Source: Diabrotica undecimpunctata
Taxonomy: Eukaryota; Arthropoda; Insecta; Coleoptera; Chrysomelidae
Direction: 5' to 3'
Length of the DNA stretch: 64,000 nt
NCBI RefSeq assembly: GCF_040954645.1
Contig: NC_092804.1
Span: 40,763,753-40,827,752, forward strand
The notes under the pieces are model-generated. The model saw only the letters and a list, made by a program, of their open reading frames with translations. It did not search any database and was not told the DNA's origin. The first letter of the stretch is position 1; every line of letters begins with the position of its first letter. Of the stretch, positions 1 to 10,707 are shown in pieces. The translations under genes were made by a program, and so were the position numbers.

Positions 1-491
1 TAAAAGGGTTCGGATGCACCAAAGGGGCAATGGAGCTTTAGGTTCAGAAACACAAGAAAGAAAAAGGAGTTTGGAGATCTGGCAGGACCAATGGTCAAGG
101 GAAACAGACAAGGCTGCCTGGATGAAGGCCCTTATTCCAGATGTAGTAAGGTGATATAAGTGTAAACAAACACGTCTACTACTACTTCACCCAATTTATG
201 ACGGGACATGGATCTTTCCGGTCTTATACATATAGAACAAAGAAGACCGAGGACGATCTGTGTCCCGAGTGTAGAGTGGTGGATGACGCGCATCACGTAG
301 TATTCGTATGACCTGCATACAATATGGGACGAACCTTGCTGCAGCTAGGCCTGGGGTCACCTCTAGGTGAGCCACATGAACTAATGAATAAAGCAATTGA
401 AAACCAAAGAATCTTTGACTTGATCATTGGTTTTGTGACAGAAACCATAAAACACAAAGAAGAGAAAGAGAGGAGACGGCAACAAACGTGA
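1..491 (+). pseudogene. R1-like non-LTR retrotransposon, C-terminal end of ORF2
   Basis: Three-frame reading gives the end of a reverse-transcriptase polyprotein. From base 80 the frame reads WQDQWSRETDKAAWMKALIP, then after a short break VNKHVYYYFTQFMTGHGSFR, and then a zinc-knuckle-like stretch CPECRVVDDAHHVVF. A Cys-x2-Cys...His...Cys motif after the RT is usual for R1-clade ORF2 proteins. The last Cys is lost: the codon is TGA where TGC/TGT is expected (near base 311), and there is another stop near base 155. The frame ends at a stop at 489-491. The copy continues left beyond the window. It is a dead fragment with no promoter visible. R1-clade placement is by motif resemblance; another I-group clade is possible. 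A second, separately decayed R1-like tail lies at 56690-57215. Confidence 0.72.
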
Positions 492-1036
492 ACTGTTTGT
501 TTTAATGTGTCGTATCTGTCGACGTCAGTGGGGTGAGCCACTATTCAGCTTCCACTACTGACGCCGAAATCTTAAATGAATTCTCAAAGAACTTGACTAC
601 ATTACAGAAATCAATTTACAAACGTGTTGTTTTGTTTTATTTTGTCTCTACTTGTATCTAGTGTACGGTGTGTGTCTCCTTTTGGAGCAGCCTATTACTA
701 AGTAATGGGCTGGTGTAGATGGAGAAATAAATGTACCACCCGCCGGGGGTGGTACCTTATGGTTACCTTACAAACCAAGTCCGGTGCAGACGTGGGTGGG
801 GTGGCGTGACTGGGTTGCTATGGCAATCACAAAGCACAGACGAAGAGCGACAGATGGGAGTTATGACTAAAGCTGACGGGTCAAATGGTAATGCTCGCTA
901 AGAGCGGTCCCAGGTCCGTCGGTTGGAGAAAGAGTTGGTAGGCGGTCAAGTACGGTAAGGCGTAGTCGTCCGAATCCAACACACCTGGGATATCTTCCCA
1001 GAGGTCTTTTAAAGATTCTCACCTCCCAAAAAAAAG
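492..1036 (+). other. probable 3' UTR of the R1-like element
   Basis: This stretch follows the ORF2 stop, lacks long frames and is clearly more GC-rich (GGTGGG, CCGCCGGG) than the DNA to its right. It ends in a short A run at about 1028-1035, after which the sequence turns strongly AT-rich. That fits a non-LTR 3' UTR with its terminal A tract. No target duplication could be tested because the 5' end is off the window. Confidence 0.45.
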
Positions 1037-1420
1037 TGATTACATTATTGCTAAAATAGACTGGTGTACCAGCATGTATAAACCATAATTATTGTTGCTT
1101 CAATTGTAGAGAAAGTTCTTCAAAATGAATATACAAAATGAATAACTCTTCTTGTATGAAATTAAGGTAAGATTTGCGTTTGGTCGTTGTAGGCGGAAAT
1201 GTAGAGCGATTAAAAATAATCATTAATTACCGCAAGCCAAACATTTATTGAAAACTGATGCCGAAAATGGGCTTTAAAGATTCCATATATTTATATATTT
1301 TAAAGTACAATAACATTTTATTTAATATCTATATTTCATATAAATAATAAAATTTAAAATATAAAAATAAAATTAATTAAAATAATAGTCATCTATTTGT
1401 TGACTAATGATACTGGAGTA
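1037..1420. other. AT-rich stretch without a recognised gene
   Basis: No coding frame is supportable. Several minus-strand AATAAA-like hexamers lie near 1313-1375, just downstream of the minus-strand reading frame that ends at 1421, and could serve as its polyadenylation signals. Confidence 0.4.
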
Positions 1421-1839
1421 CTAAGTAACAAGGTGCTTTTCGGTAGTGTGAAGATTAGGGTACTGGATGAAATATTTTGTATTACCTGTTACTCGGTGAT
1501 ATGTAAAATTCTTGGGATATGCAGACTTGCTAGTTTTGTTTTTTGCTTTCTCCATTAAATTTTGACTTTGAGTTTCATTTAATTTCGTATACGAACTATT
1601 TACAAATTTTACATTATTGTCACTTTCGTCAAAATTTGGCCAAGGCAGCTCTTCCTCCAATTTCTTCTTAATCTTAAGAGTACGATTATATTTACTGCTA
1701 ATATTTTGTTTCTCCGTTGACAAAGTTGGTCCAAAGGTAGATGTTTCCAAATTACTCGTAAGAATATCGGATGAGCTCGATAGATTCTGAACATGTTCGA
1801 CTACATTTCTTGAAGCCTTTAGATCTTGATCTATGGTCT
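1421..1839 (-). CDS. possible terminal exon of a host gene, function unknown
   Basis: An open frame of about 139 codons runs from base 1839 down to a TAG at 1423-1421. Reading 5'->3' on the minus strand it is preceded by a pyrimidine-rich run ending in TTTTTTTAG, a good 3' splice site, with the AG at 1841-1840. The first codons after it are in frame (ETIDQDLKASRN...). No ATG is needed at the apparent start; the frame's first long-ORF codon at 1750 is TTG. The protein is hydrophilic, rich in Ser, Thr, Asn and Lys, with a charged patch KIKKKLEEELPWPNFDESD and no cysteine clusters, membrane span or RT motif. Polyadenylation-like hexamers follow. I do not recognise a family. It could be a real last exon, or a chance frame in low-complexity DNA. 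Confidence 0.35.
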
Positions 1840-2224
1840 CTAAAAAAATAAATTAAATCATTAAATGGAATTTGTATATAAAAAATTAAAAATTGCAAGT
1901 TTGTTTTAATATTTTCTCTCTATATGAATATCGCAAATTCGCTTAACAAGCGAATGCACCAAAATAACATCGAATTAATAATATTGATATGCTAGTAAAA
2001 AACCGTTCTGAAGTGTAGTTTTTCTCGTCACGACTAATTTGCCTGAAAATTTTGATTAAGGTTCCCCTTACCCTCTACCTTACTTTTGGACTTGAGCCTA
2101 GGGATGCTGTTACTTGAGAGTGAAAGGTTTTTTTTTCATCCCGCTGTGGAATAAAAGATTTCTCAAATAATAAAGTCTCTTAGTAATTTTAATTGTAGGG
2201 ACGTTCACGAAATTAATACAAAAA
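1840..2224. other. AT-rich stretch, possible intron side of the 1421-1839 exon
   Basis: No coding frame or repeat recognised. If the exon call is right, this contains the end of the upstream intron, including the poly-T tract at 1842-1848 as seen on the minus strand. Confidence 0.3.
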
Positions 2225-3413
2225 TTTTAAAACAAACATACCACCTACCTAAAGTTTTAACACCTTTCACTCATCTTATCAATTTAATTCTATCAACTGG
2301 AGCATTTTCGGAAGTACTAAAATACTACCTATCTACAAAAAAGGTGATTCCACGAAAACTGAAATTGCAGATCCATAAGTATTATTTCTACTTTTGGGAA
2401 AGTGATTTAAAATGTTATCAAACGACATTTTTATTCCTATTTTGAGTCGAATAATTACTGTAGCAATTCACAAGTGCTCGTTCTACTACGAACGCGGTAT
2501 ATAATATTGTAAACGAAGTGATTGGGGAGCTTGAACGCGCCAATCGCATAGAAATTTCTCTTTGCGACTTGTCGAAGGCTTTTGAGTGCGTTTCACACGA
2601 CATTTTGCTCCATAAATTTAATTACTATGGAATCAGAGGTATCCCTCTTAAGCTTATAACTTCTTACAAATGTGGCAGCCACCAGGCGGTAGTGTCTAAA
2701 GGTCATTTCTCCGATTTTCTATTCGTAAAACATAGAGTTTTGTCTTTTGTTTATTATTTATGTCAACAATTTGCCTAAATTCATATCTCCGTACAAATCC
2801 GTACAATTCGCAGATGATACGACATACGTTATATCAGGAAAAAATAATGATGATTTCAAAATGTCTTATGAGGAAGTTTCTGCTAAATCTAGCATATAGT
2901 TTGCTGCAAACAAAACTGAAAGTTAACTCCAATAAAACGAAAAATTTGGTTATATCGGCTAGAAATTTACATAATGATCCAGATAACAAAATGACTGTTA
3001 AACTATTGGGAATAACCATAAATAATCTACTGAACTCGTCGGCTTATATCTCATAACTAAAGAAAAAGCTGTCAAGTTCATTAGTTGTTATTCGTTAACT
3101 TACAAGGGTTGTCAACTTTGAAACATTAAAAATAATATATTTTTCGTTATTCCACTCTTACCTAACCTATGGATTAATCATATGGGACAATTCAACAAAT
3201 GCACTTCAAATTTTCAGAATGCAAAAGAAAGCTATTAGGATTTTAGCAGGAGTTAGTTATCTAAAACAGTGCCGACCTTTTTGTATCAAATTCAAAATTA
3301 TGAAATTCAGAAAACGGACATATTTAATAAAGAATACGCGAAACTATCACTACTTACGGACAAATCGCTGTAGATTGCGTCTTTCAGATCAAAATTGCCT
3401 TAATAATTTATAA
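2225..3413 (+). pseudogene. CR1/Jockey-like non-LTR reverse transcriptase, decayed
   Basis: Frames joined across several breaks spell the RT domain in order. The finger region is PLTHLINLILSTG near 2250. The palm follows with LSKAFECVSHDILLHKFNYYG (2575-2630), where the aspartate of the first catalytic motif is the D of CDLSKAF. Next comes a damaged VPQGS block near 2720, NDLPKF and FADDT (about 2770-2820) as the catalytic FADD box, and SNKTKNLVIS near 2930. The C-terminal connection region reads YLTYGLIIWDNS and MQKKAIRILAGV (3165-3250). At least four frameshifts or stops make it inactive. EN and ORF1 are missing, so the copy is 5'-truncated. Clade assignment (CR1 versus Jockey) is by general resemblance. 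The CR1-type ORF1 at 55934-56464 might belong to the same family, but nothing links them directly. Confidence 0.7.
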
Positions 3414-3483
3414 CTATTAAAATATTTAACCAAAACGTATTAAACTGTTAAGCTGTAATAGTTTCGATGAAGTTTAAAAAAAA

Positions 3484-4403
3484 ATGTCTTTTAAAACATT
3501 GTTAAAAACTTATGAACTCGAGGATCCTTCTAACAATAGTATTCCTTTCTTATACATGCGTGTCTTTAGAAATAGTGACAATACACTAAGTACAAGTTGG
3601 TACAGGAAACCTATGGCTAGTAATAGGTTTCTTAACTATCATTCTTGCCATCCGTTCAAATACAAAATAAATCTTATAAAAGCACTCAGCTGTAGGCTAC
3701 ATAGGTTAACACATCCTGATAACAAAAGGGATTCTCTTTTGTTACTCAGAAGTATACTATCTGACAATTCTTACCCTACATCTCTCATAAATAAATACCT
3801 TTTTTCAACAAGTTTTGGGTCTTCTATTGATGATTTACTTAATGGTGATCAACTTAGAATGATTTCTAATAATATTATGAACAACAGTACTCTACTTTCT
3901 CCTAACATTGCAACTTCCACCACCCATTACTCTTCACTACCCTATTTCCCATATGTTACTGAAAAGCTTATTAAATTGTACAAACAGAACAATATCCCGA
4001 TTAAGATTGCTATTAATAATCTAAGACTGTCAGGAACTTATTTTCTAAAATTAAAACACCTCTTTCCTTTTTGGAACTAGTGAATGTAGTCTATCACATA
4101 CCCTGTTCTGAATGTGATGCATGTTATATTGGTCAAACTGGCCGTTCCCTTAAAGGACGCCTTACTTCACATCGTAGTGACATTAAACTTTCTAAATATA
4201 CTTGTGCCCTTGCAGAACATGCAATCAACACCAAACGTACTGTGAATTTTGATGATGTTAGAATTCTCTGTAGAGAACGTAACCTTAATAAGAGACAGTT
4301 TATGGAGATGTGTCTTATTTTGAAACAACCTAATGCATTAAATAAGAGAACTGATATCAGCAACTTAAGCCAAATTTACCATGCACTAATACTACAAAAT
4401 TGA
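3484..4403 (+). pseudogene. Penelope-like element: RT C-terminus plus GIY-YIG endonuclease
   Basis: The first frame (3484-4080) matches the part of a PLE reverse transcriptase downstream of the catalytic box: SIPFLYMRVFRNSDNTLST, then a RKPMASNRFLNYHSCHP block and a helical linker. The second frame (4071-4403), offset by one frameshift around 4060-4080, is a GIY-YIG nuclease: NVVYHIPCSECDACYIGQTG, followed by the Arg of RSLKGRLTSH, AEHAINTKRTVNFDD and a terminal RTDISNLSQIY. The Cys pair in the IPCSEC segment is typical of PLE endonucleases, which nick target DNA for priming. The RT catalytic motifs are absent, so the copy is 5'-truncated as well as frameshifted. A second, longer PLE fragment sits at 45645-46693 with about the same domain order but clearly different sequence. 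Confidence 0.88.
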
Positions 4404-5017
4404 TTCTTCCGTATTCTACTTTTAAATTATTGGTTTCTTCTTCAACTTCATTATATCATAACATTTATGTTGGCATCTACAAAACTTTTCCTTAAATCTC
4501 ACCAGCGGATTGTCAGTTCTGACATTCGAGCTTTCAAATACTTTATTTTGCATGATATGATCATAACAGTCAAGATCCCTAGCCTTGCCGTTGTTAATAT
4601 AACATTTCAAAATTGACAATTACATTTTTTGATAGATTTTAGAATTAATCAATGTTTTCAAAAGTTAAATTAAAAAAAATAATATAAAATTACTTTAATT
4701 GGGAATCTTCCGGCGTTCTGTGTTTCTGTGTTTTTTGCTGATTTATTTAATAGATTAATTTTTGATGTTTCTTCACAATAATAACATCTTAATGCAACAG
4801 ATCTTTCAAAGGTAAGATCATTTACTTAATTGTTTCCATAAAGTCCTCGTAGACACACCGTTTCAGGACTTGCAACTTCAACGTGGAGTCATATGTCGCC
4901 ATGTTACCTAATCCAACGGTAACTTTAACATCATAAGTATTTATAAGATATAATGTCGAACAAATGTAACTAATTATTTGTTAACGGGTTTTTACCCATA
5001 TATTTAGTGGCTACATT
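4404..5017 (+). other. probable 3' non-coding part of the Penelope-like element
   Basis: AT-rich and without coding frames. It connects the PLE endonuclease frame to the two hammerhead-like motifs at 5034-5070 and 5185-5218, where PLEs usually carry ribozyme-bearing terminal repeats. The assignment rests on position only. Confidence 0.35.
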
Positions 5018-5029
5018 CATGTACTCCTA

Positions 5030-5072
5030 GACACCGATGATGGAATGATGTATTCCGAAAACGTTTTGTCTA
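5030..5072 (+). ncRNA. hammerhead-ribozyme-like motif 1 downstream of the PLE
   Basis: CCGATGA (5034-5040) stands in for the hammerhead core CUGANGA with one change. It is followed by a hairpin GGAAT-gatgt-ATTCC (5042-5056, five perfect pairs) directly joined to GAAAA (5057-5061). Core-hairpin-GAAA is the conserved half of a hammerhead; I could not find a convincing stem I or a paired stem III. PLEs are known to carry hammerhead motifs in their terminal repeats, and this one lies about 630 bp behind a PLE endonuclease frame. Probably a decayed or minimal copy. Confidence 0.45.
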
Positions 5073-5180
5073 ACACAGCCCGTTTGGGTTTTTAAATATA
5101 TACCTTTTACAAAGGATTTTAATTAATTATTTACTTAATTGTTTTTCATATAGATGTATCGTTTATAATACTCTTTTAGA

Positions 5181-5220
5181 TGAACTGGTGATGCCCAATG
5201 AACATTGGGCGAAACGTCTT
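5181..5220 (+). ncRNA. hammerhead-ribozyme-like motif 2 downstream of the PLE
   Basis: CTGGTGA (5185-5191) differs from the hammerhead core CTGATGA at one base. It is followed by GCCCAAT-gaac-ATTGGGC (5193-5210), a perfect 7-bp stem with a 4-nt loop, and immediately GAAACGTC (5211-5218), then an AATAAA at about 5222. The arrangement core, stem II, GAAAC is just what PLE-associated hammerheads show. Stem I and the cleavage-site partner are not obvious upstream. The same order, hairpin then GAAACGTC then AATAAA, recurs in the arms of the composite elements (for example 63902-63931). Confidence 0.5.
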
Positions 5221-5339
5221 CAATAAATAGATAAAGTAGCACAACTCTTGTCTTTTTTATCTCCAAATTGACCGAAAATATCCCATTCACTTACGAGTGC
5301 ACATTTTTTTATATTAAATTAAACGGTCATATTCCTTAA

Positions 5340-5341
<2 letters not shown>

Positions 5342-5431
<90 letters not shown>
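5342..5431. repeat. (AT)n microsatellite
   Basis: About 45 uninterrupted AT dinucleotides. Confidence 0.97.
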
Positions 5432-5434
<3 letters not shown>

Positions 5435-5577
5435 CCTTTCCCAAGTTAATATGTTCCTTTTCTAACTGAAACGACCAATAGTCAGAAATACGTATATACG
5501 GTTGCCTTCCATCTTATACACATGTTTTATTATATTTTTTTTTCTTTGTTGCGAGCTATGCCGATATCTTGTACCTT

Positions 5578-5578
<1 letters not shown>

Positions 5579-5642
<64 letters not shown>
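5579..5642. repeat. (TA)n microsatellite
   Basis: About 32 uninterrupted TA dinucleotides. Confidence 0.97.
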
Positions 5643-5647
<5 letters not shown>

Positions 5648-5877
5648 TTTCTTTACTTCAAAAGATAAAATTTAAAGTTGAATAACAAACTTACCTAGCG
5701 AAATGAAATAATAAAATTCTGAGAATCATATTGATCTTTCTAGTCTAAGGGCCAGTTAAATCACCGTAGCCTTTTCAATTCTGATGTGTCCACCCAAGTT
5801 TTTATTATATATTTTAGGCTTATGATTACGAATTTCTAGGATAGATCTCGATGCCAGTGGTTAAAAAATTGTTATAA

Positions 5878-7610
5878 ACAATTTAATTGTGTATAAGGCT
5901 CTAGCTAAACTAAAAGAGCTAGAAATTTTATTTCAAATGAAATTATTTGCTTCTTCAAAAAAAAAGCAAATAAAAAAAATAGCGTCTACCAAACTTTAGT
6001 CCAATAATTCGAACTCAAGATATTACAAAATTAGTGCAACATGGTTGAAAAAAACAAGTATTTTTAAAATCTTTTTTGATCAAAACTTGGCTTCTTCGCA
6101 AGCAAATGAGCTTTAATCGTAGTCTCAATTTAAAGCTTAATTTATAAAGTTTTAGACAAAATTTGATAAATTACTTTATTTATTTTTGTACTAAAATTAT
6201 ACCCGTTTAAATTTTTAATTTTGGTAGAAGAACTCAAAAGTAACAGTATGAGCTTAGAAAATGTTCGTATATTGATTTTTGGAGGAAATCGAAATATTTA
6301 TAGCATGTTCTGAGGTACCAGATCGACTCGCATCGAAAAGGTACGCAAACAAACGGCTCGATAGAAATTATGGTTAATCTATTATTTATGTTTCTTCATT
6401 TTTCAAGATCCTTATATAGGCCTATGAAATTAGGTTTTTACTCGATAAAACTGTATAGACGGGTTTGACAGTTAAAATGTGTAGTTAAAGATATTACAAA
6501 ACGAGTTTCATCTTGGGAATCATAAATTTTTTAGTGGTACTCTTTTTAAAAAAATAATCAAAATGTCAAACTCATTATTTTGCTTATAACTTAAAAAAAA
6601 CTTGTCTATTCAGAGATTTTACGTCAACAGACAACTTTTTCACCAAAAAAAAAATACATAAAATGGGATATGTTAAATTAAAATCTGTTAATAAACAAAA
6701 AACTTATGGCAAGGTGAACATAAAAAAAACTGTTTTTTAAATATAATTATATTATATAATATATTATATTAATAATATAATATATTATGTAATTTTCCTA
6801 AAATAATTGTTAATTAATTTGTTTTAAGTGTTTTAAGCAAATTTAAGCAATAAACATGCATAATTAAATTAATATTTATGATAGAAGAACTCAAAAGCAA
6901 CATTTTGAATTTGGTAAAATGTTCGTAGGTTTATTTTTGCATAATATATCGATATTTTGATAGCGTGCTCGGAATATTCTGTGGCAATTTAATGTAAACT
7001 AAATTCTACGGAGTTATTGTGATTATTTATAAGCTTAAAAGGTCCTAAATGTAATTTTTAAACTATTTTTTTCATGGGTTCAGAGAATATGTTTTAATAA
7101 AGAAGATAAGCTCTGGTTTATTGAGATATATTCAGTCAAATTCTCTGGACCAGCCTTAGAATTTAGCCTTTTTTTTTAATCTTATAAATAAATTAAATTT
7201 CGCAAAAACTTTATAAACAATCTATTCCATCTTTTGCACACAATTCAAATACAGTAAGACCCACCTTAAGTTCAGGTATATTTAAACAAATTTTAATAAA
7301 TAAAAAAGGTAAACCCGGGTATAATGGGTATAAAATAAAGTAATTTAACAAAATTTGTTTAGACCGTTATAATTTAAGCTTTAAAATGAGACTTTGTAAA
7401 GCTCAATTGCATGCTTAGAAACAGAGTTACCATATTGCATTAATTTTACAATATCTAGAGATCTTATTATTGGATTCAAGTTTAGTAAACGCCATTTTCT
7501 TTTTTTTAAGAAACAAATTTGGTTGAATAAATTTTGTAGCTCTTAGTTTACTAGCTCCTGTAAAGTACTTTTGTAGCTCTAACTTAGAGTTAGAGCCCTA
7601 TAAATTAAAT

Positions 7611-7617
<7 letters not shown>
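5878..7617. repeat. foldback element with long imperfect inverted arms
   Basis: The left arm (about 5880-6215) and right arm (about 7300-7615) are reverse complements with moderate divergence. Matching pairs include the left-edge block AATTTAATT...AAGGCTCTAGCT with the right-edge block AGAGTTAGAGCCC..., the block around 5990-6030 with 7455-7500, and 6115-6205 with 7310-7410 (GGGTATAAT, AAAGTAATTTA, AAGCTTTAAA). Two internal direct copies of a GAACTCAAAAG-led segment lie at about 6229-6320 and 6888-6980. There is no coding frame. It abuts the (TA)n tract at 7615. I do not know the family. It could be a non-autonomous DNA transposon or two inverted copies of one repeat. Confidence 0.6.

Positions 7618-7673
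<56 letters not shown>
7615..7673. repeat. (TA)n microsatellite
   Basis: About 29 TA dinucleotides at the right edge of the foldback element. Confidence 0.97.
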
Positions 7674-7676
<3 letters not shown>

Positions 7677-8221
7677 AATCGGATCGAAAACTACCCTCAA
7701 AATTCGTAATCAGCAGCCAAAGATACATAAAAAAAAACTTAGGTGGATCTATTAGAATTCAAAAGGCAACGGTGGCCCTTATCTGGCCCCTAGACTATTC
7801 TCCTTTTATAAACCCCGCATTCCCTAAATGTAAATAAGCGTAATATACGGTTTATGGAATTGAGAGGTTTCATCCAAAATGGATGTCAAACAGGACTGGT
7901 CATCTATAATGGTATGTGTTCTTACCCTTCCGTGATGTGAACACGAAAACGGAAGCGTCATGTGAATGCTAATACAATATGATGCATCGTGTGTGTAGCC
8001 TAATGTGTGTTTGTGTATGTGTTGTTGATAATAAGACACGAGTGGCTATTTAATAGAATTATTATTACACGATGTAGTTCACAGATTGATATGGTACATT
8101 ATACCCATCTCTAATGTAAACATAGTAATTAAAGTAGAACACTAGATTGTGTTTGACAGTACTAAGAGAATAAACTTACATAAGCAGTTTAAATAAGAAT
8201 AAGAGTCAGAGCGTAAGAATT
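7674..8221. other. no recognised feature
   Basis: Mixed-composition DNA with short frames only; nothing I can assign. Confidence 0.3.
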
Positions 8222-8850
8222 TTTTAATTTAAACGTTTGATGGTGTACTTAAATGGATTTAGTACAAATAGAATGATATATTTGGATGGTGAAATAATTA
8301 TGAAAAGTAATAGTTTTAAGTACCTAGAATCGCTGTTACAGAGTAATGGGGGAATAGATGGAGATGTATGCAGTAGAATTAGGGTTGGATGGATGAAGTA
8401 GAAGGAAGCGAGTGGTGTGTAGTGGAGAATATGAAGGGAGGAATAAAAGAAAGAGGAATGCAAGTGGCGGAAGTAAAAATGCTTAAATGAATGAGTTAAG
8501 TGACAAAAAATGATACAATTAGGAATAAGTATATTCGGGAAAGCCTAGCGGTGGCACGAATTATTGCAAAGATGAAAGAGCATATGTTAAGATAGTTTGG
8601 TCATATTCAAAGGAGAGACGTTATTGACTCAATACAAAGAATTGCTGATCTGCGGGTTGCTGAAAGTAGTAGGAGAGGAAGAACAAAAAAGACCTGGTGA
8701 GAGACGCTTAAGCAGGACATGTCGGTAAAGGGTATTAAAATTGATAAGATCCAAGATAGACCCTTATGGAGAAATATAATGAGAGAAGCTGACCCCGCAT
8801 AGGGATAAAGGCAAAGAGAATGATGATGATGATGTTGATGATGATAGTGT
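8222..8850 (+). pseudogene. RTE-like non-LTR element, C-terminal end and microsatellite tail
   Basis: Broken frames read IYLDGEIIMKSNSFKYLES (RT thumb entry), ARIIAKMKEHMLR...FGHIQRRD and RRGRTKKTW, then SVKGIKIDKIQDRPLWRNIM and a stop at a CCCCGCATAG end. The FGH.xR and GRxKxxW blocks are usual at the end of RTE-type ORF2 proteins. The copy ends in a GATGATGATGATG tract (about 8820-8847), the kind of short-repeat 3' tail RTE elements use instead of poly(A). At least four stops or shifts break it. The catalytic region is absent, so it is 5'-truncated. Confidence 0.65.
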
Positions 8851-8944
8851 ACTTAAAACTAAATTTTGGGAATGTTTATCTAATACGAAAAATATCCATT
8901 AATGTGTACTGTTAACTATTAACTATTAACTGTATCACAAACAA

Positions 8945-9455
8945 AAATATGAGGTCAGAACTTTTCACCACCAAACAAGGAGTTAGGTAAGGAGCAGCTT
9001 TAAGTCCCTTGTTATTGGTAATATTTGTGGATGGAATATATAAGAAAGTCAATTAGAGCGCAACATCATTATACGTGGGTACCTTAATTGTGGAACATTT
9101 GATATTCATGAGTGTGTGTTTGGTGCCGAAGTAGCGAAAACACTCTAGAATATAACCTCAACATAAAGAACGATTTGTTAACAGCAAATGGGATGACAAT
9201 GAACAAAAATACTGCATAGCTAATGGTAGTATCCAGACAGGAACGAAGATTACATTTAAATATAAATGCAAAAGACGTAGAGTCGTTTTAGACGATTTAG
9301 CAGTTAAAATAGATCATCACGACATTCAAAAAAGAGTAAAAATGACAAATTAAAAAGCCAACAGTATATAAATTAAACATTCATTAATAAAAAGAAAATA
9401 TTTGAAGGCAATCTACAGACCGATACTTGTATATGGCTGAGCAGATACTAAAAAG
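8945..9455 (+). pseudogene. non-LTR reverse transcriptase palm fragment, heavily decayed
   Basis: Alternating frames recover TKQGVR and a PLL-VIFVDGI block (RT motif with QG), a CGTFDIHECVFGAE stretch where a FADD box is expected but lost, then LLTANGMTMNKN and LMVVSRQERRL, which match the segment after the catalytic box in RTE/Jockey-type RTs, and a terminal RPILVYG near 9421. There are several frameshifts. It is separate from the RTE tail to its left, since palm follows tail rather than preceding it. Confidence 0.5.
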
Positions 9456-9514
9456 TGGGTGGAAAATGAAAAATTTGCAACTTAAAAACTATCGACGGGA
9501 ATAAGGTCAATTTT

Positions 9515-9885
9515 ATTACTCGTAGGGTTTTCGAGGTTGCGGAATACGAATATTATAACGACGATGGTTCTTGAGCTACCTGAAGCTCAGGATAGATCTC
9601 GTCTCCTGGAGTATGTTAATGACATTCTAAATCAGTCGCCAGTCATTATTTGAGGGTTTTCGAGGTTACTGAACACGAATATGATAACTACGATGGTTCG
9701 TAAGCTACCTGGTGTTCGTATGGACCTCATCTTCTGGTGTTTTATGTTATTTTTATTCAAAATCAGTCAAAAGTCGTTGCTCGAGGATTTTATGGGGTCG
9801 TTAAACACGAATATTACAATGGTCTTCAAGATATTTGGTGCCCAGAGTGATCTTTTCTCATGGAGTTTTATGTTAACAAAAATCT
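9515..9885. repeat. three tandem copies of a roughly 125-bp unit
   Basis: Units start near 9530, 9654 and 9779 with variants of GGGTTTTCGAGGTT..GAA(T/C)ACGAATAT, each continuing through ACGATGGTTC-GAGCTACCTG and CTGGAGT.TATGTTAA. The third copy is the most diverged. Single-copy relatives lie at 14590-14730 and, inverted, on both sides of the copia element (11885-11961 and 16421-16570). The 83-codon frame in this interval is not coding. Confidence 0.75.
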
Positions 9886-10447
9886 TAAATATTAAATTAC
9901 CAAAAAATGTTAAGAGCCTATATCTACGCTAGCCACCAGATACTCTTAGCAGACTTAAGCAGCTCCAAAAATTCCTGATAAATGATTTTTGACTAATCTC
10001 AAATAAAAATAACATAAAACTTCAGGAGAGAAAGTCAACACTGTGCTCCAAGTAGCTCGAGATTCAGCGTTGCCATAATATTGTAACTTAAACAAACTAT
10101 TTACTTAAGTACACAAACAATCTAGGTCTTTCTGTTCATGACGGAGAGTTTGGGTATGGTTTCTTCTAAAATTATATACAAGCTGTTTGTATTATCTTTA
10201 AAATTAATATGCAATGGTCGCCATTCCTTCATAGGTTAGTTTCGTAAGGAAACGAGCTCAGACAAACAAATACAATAAAAAGTTTAAAACAAAGTTAACC
10301 TTTATTATTCTGTTAGAAACAAAAGGTTATTAAAATATTCTAGTTTAAAAATTTACGTCATCCCAGAAAAGAAATAAACACGTCTGTGTTTACGGTATTA
10401 AATGGAAAGTAGTTATTCGAAACTAAAATTAAAATGATATTGTAAGA

Positions 10448-10457
10448 AAACATTTTA
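10448..10457. repeat. target-site duplication, left copy of composite element A
   Basis: AAACATTTTA is repeated exactly at 11145-11154, bracketing 10458-11144. Confidence 0.7.
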
Positions 10458-10707
10458 TTATTGTTCTGAAGATATTTTGCTTTGGCCTTTTATAGTAGAT
10501 ACTATTTTATTGGGAATAAGCCACAATTAAAGGTTAAAATGAGTTTATTGACGTTTTAGTTTCCACAATTAATGTTTGTATTTTAAGAGCGATTTCCGAA
10601 GTGGAAATTAAAGCGTCAATAAACTTATTTAACATGTTAAAATTAATGGGAAATACCAGTAGTTGGCTGTATACCATAGTTTAAAAACTTATATAGAATT
10701 AAAAACT

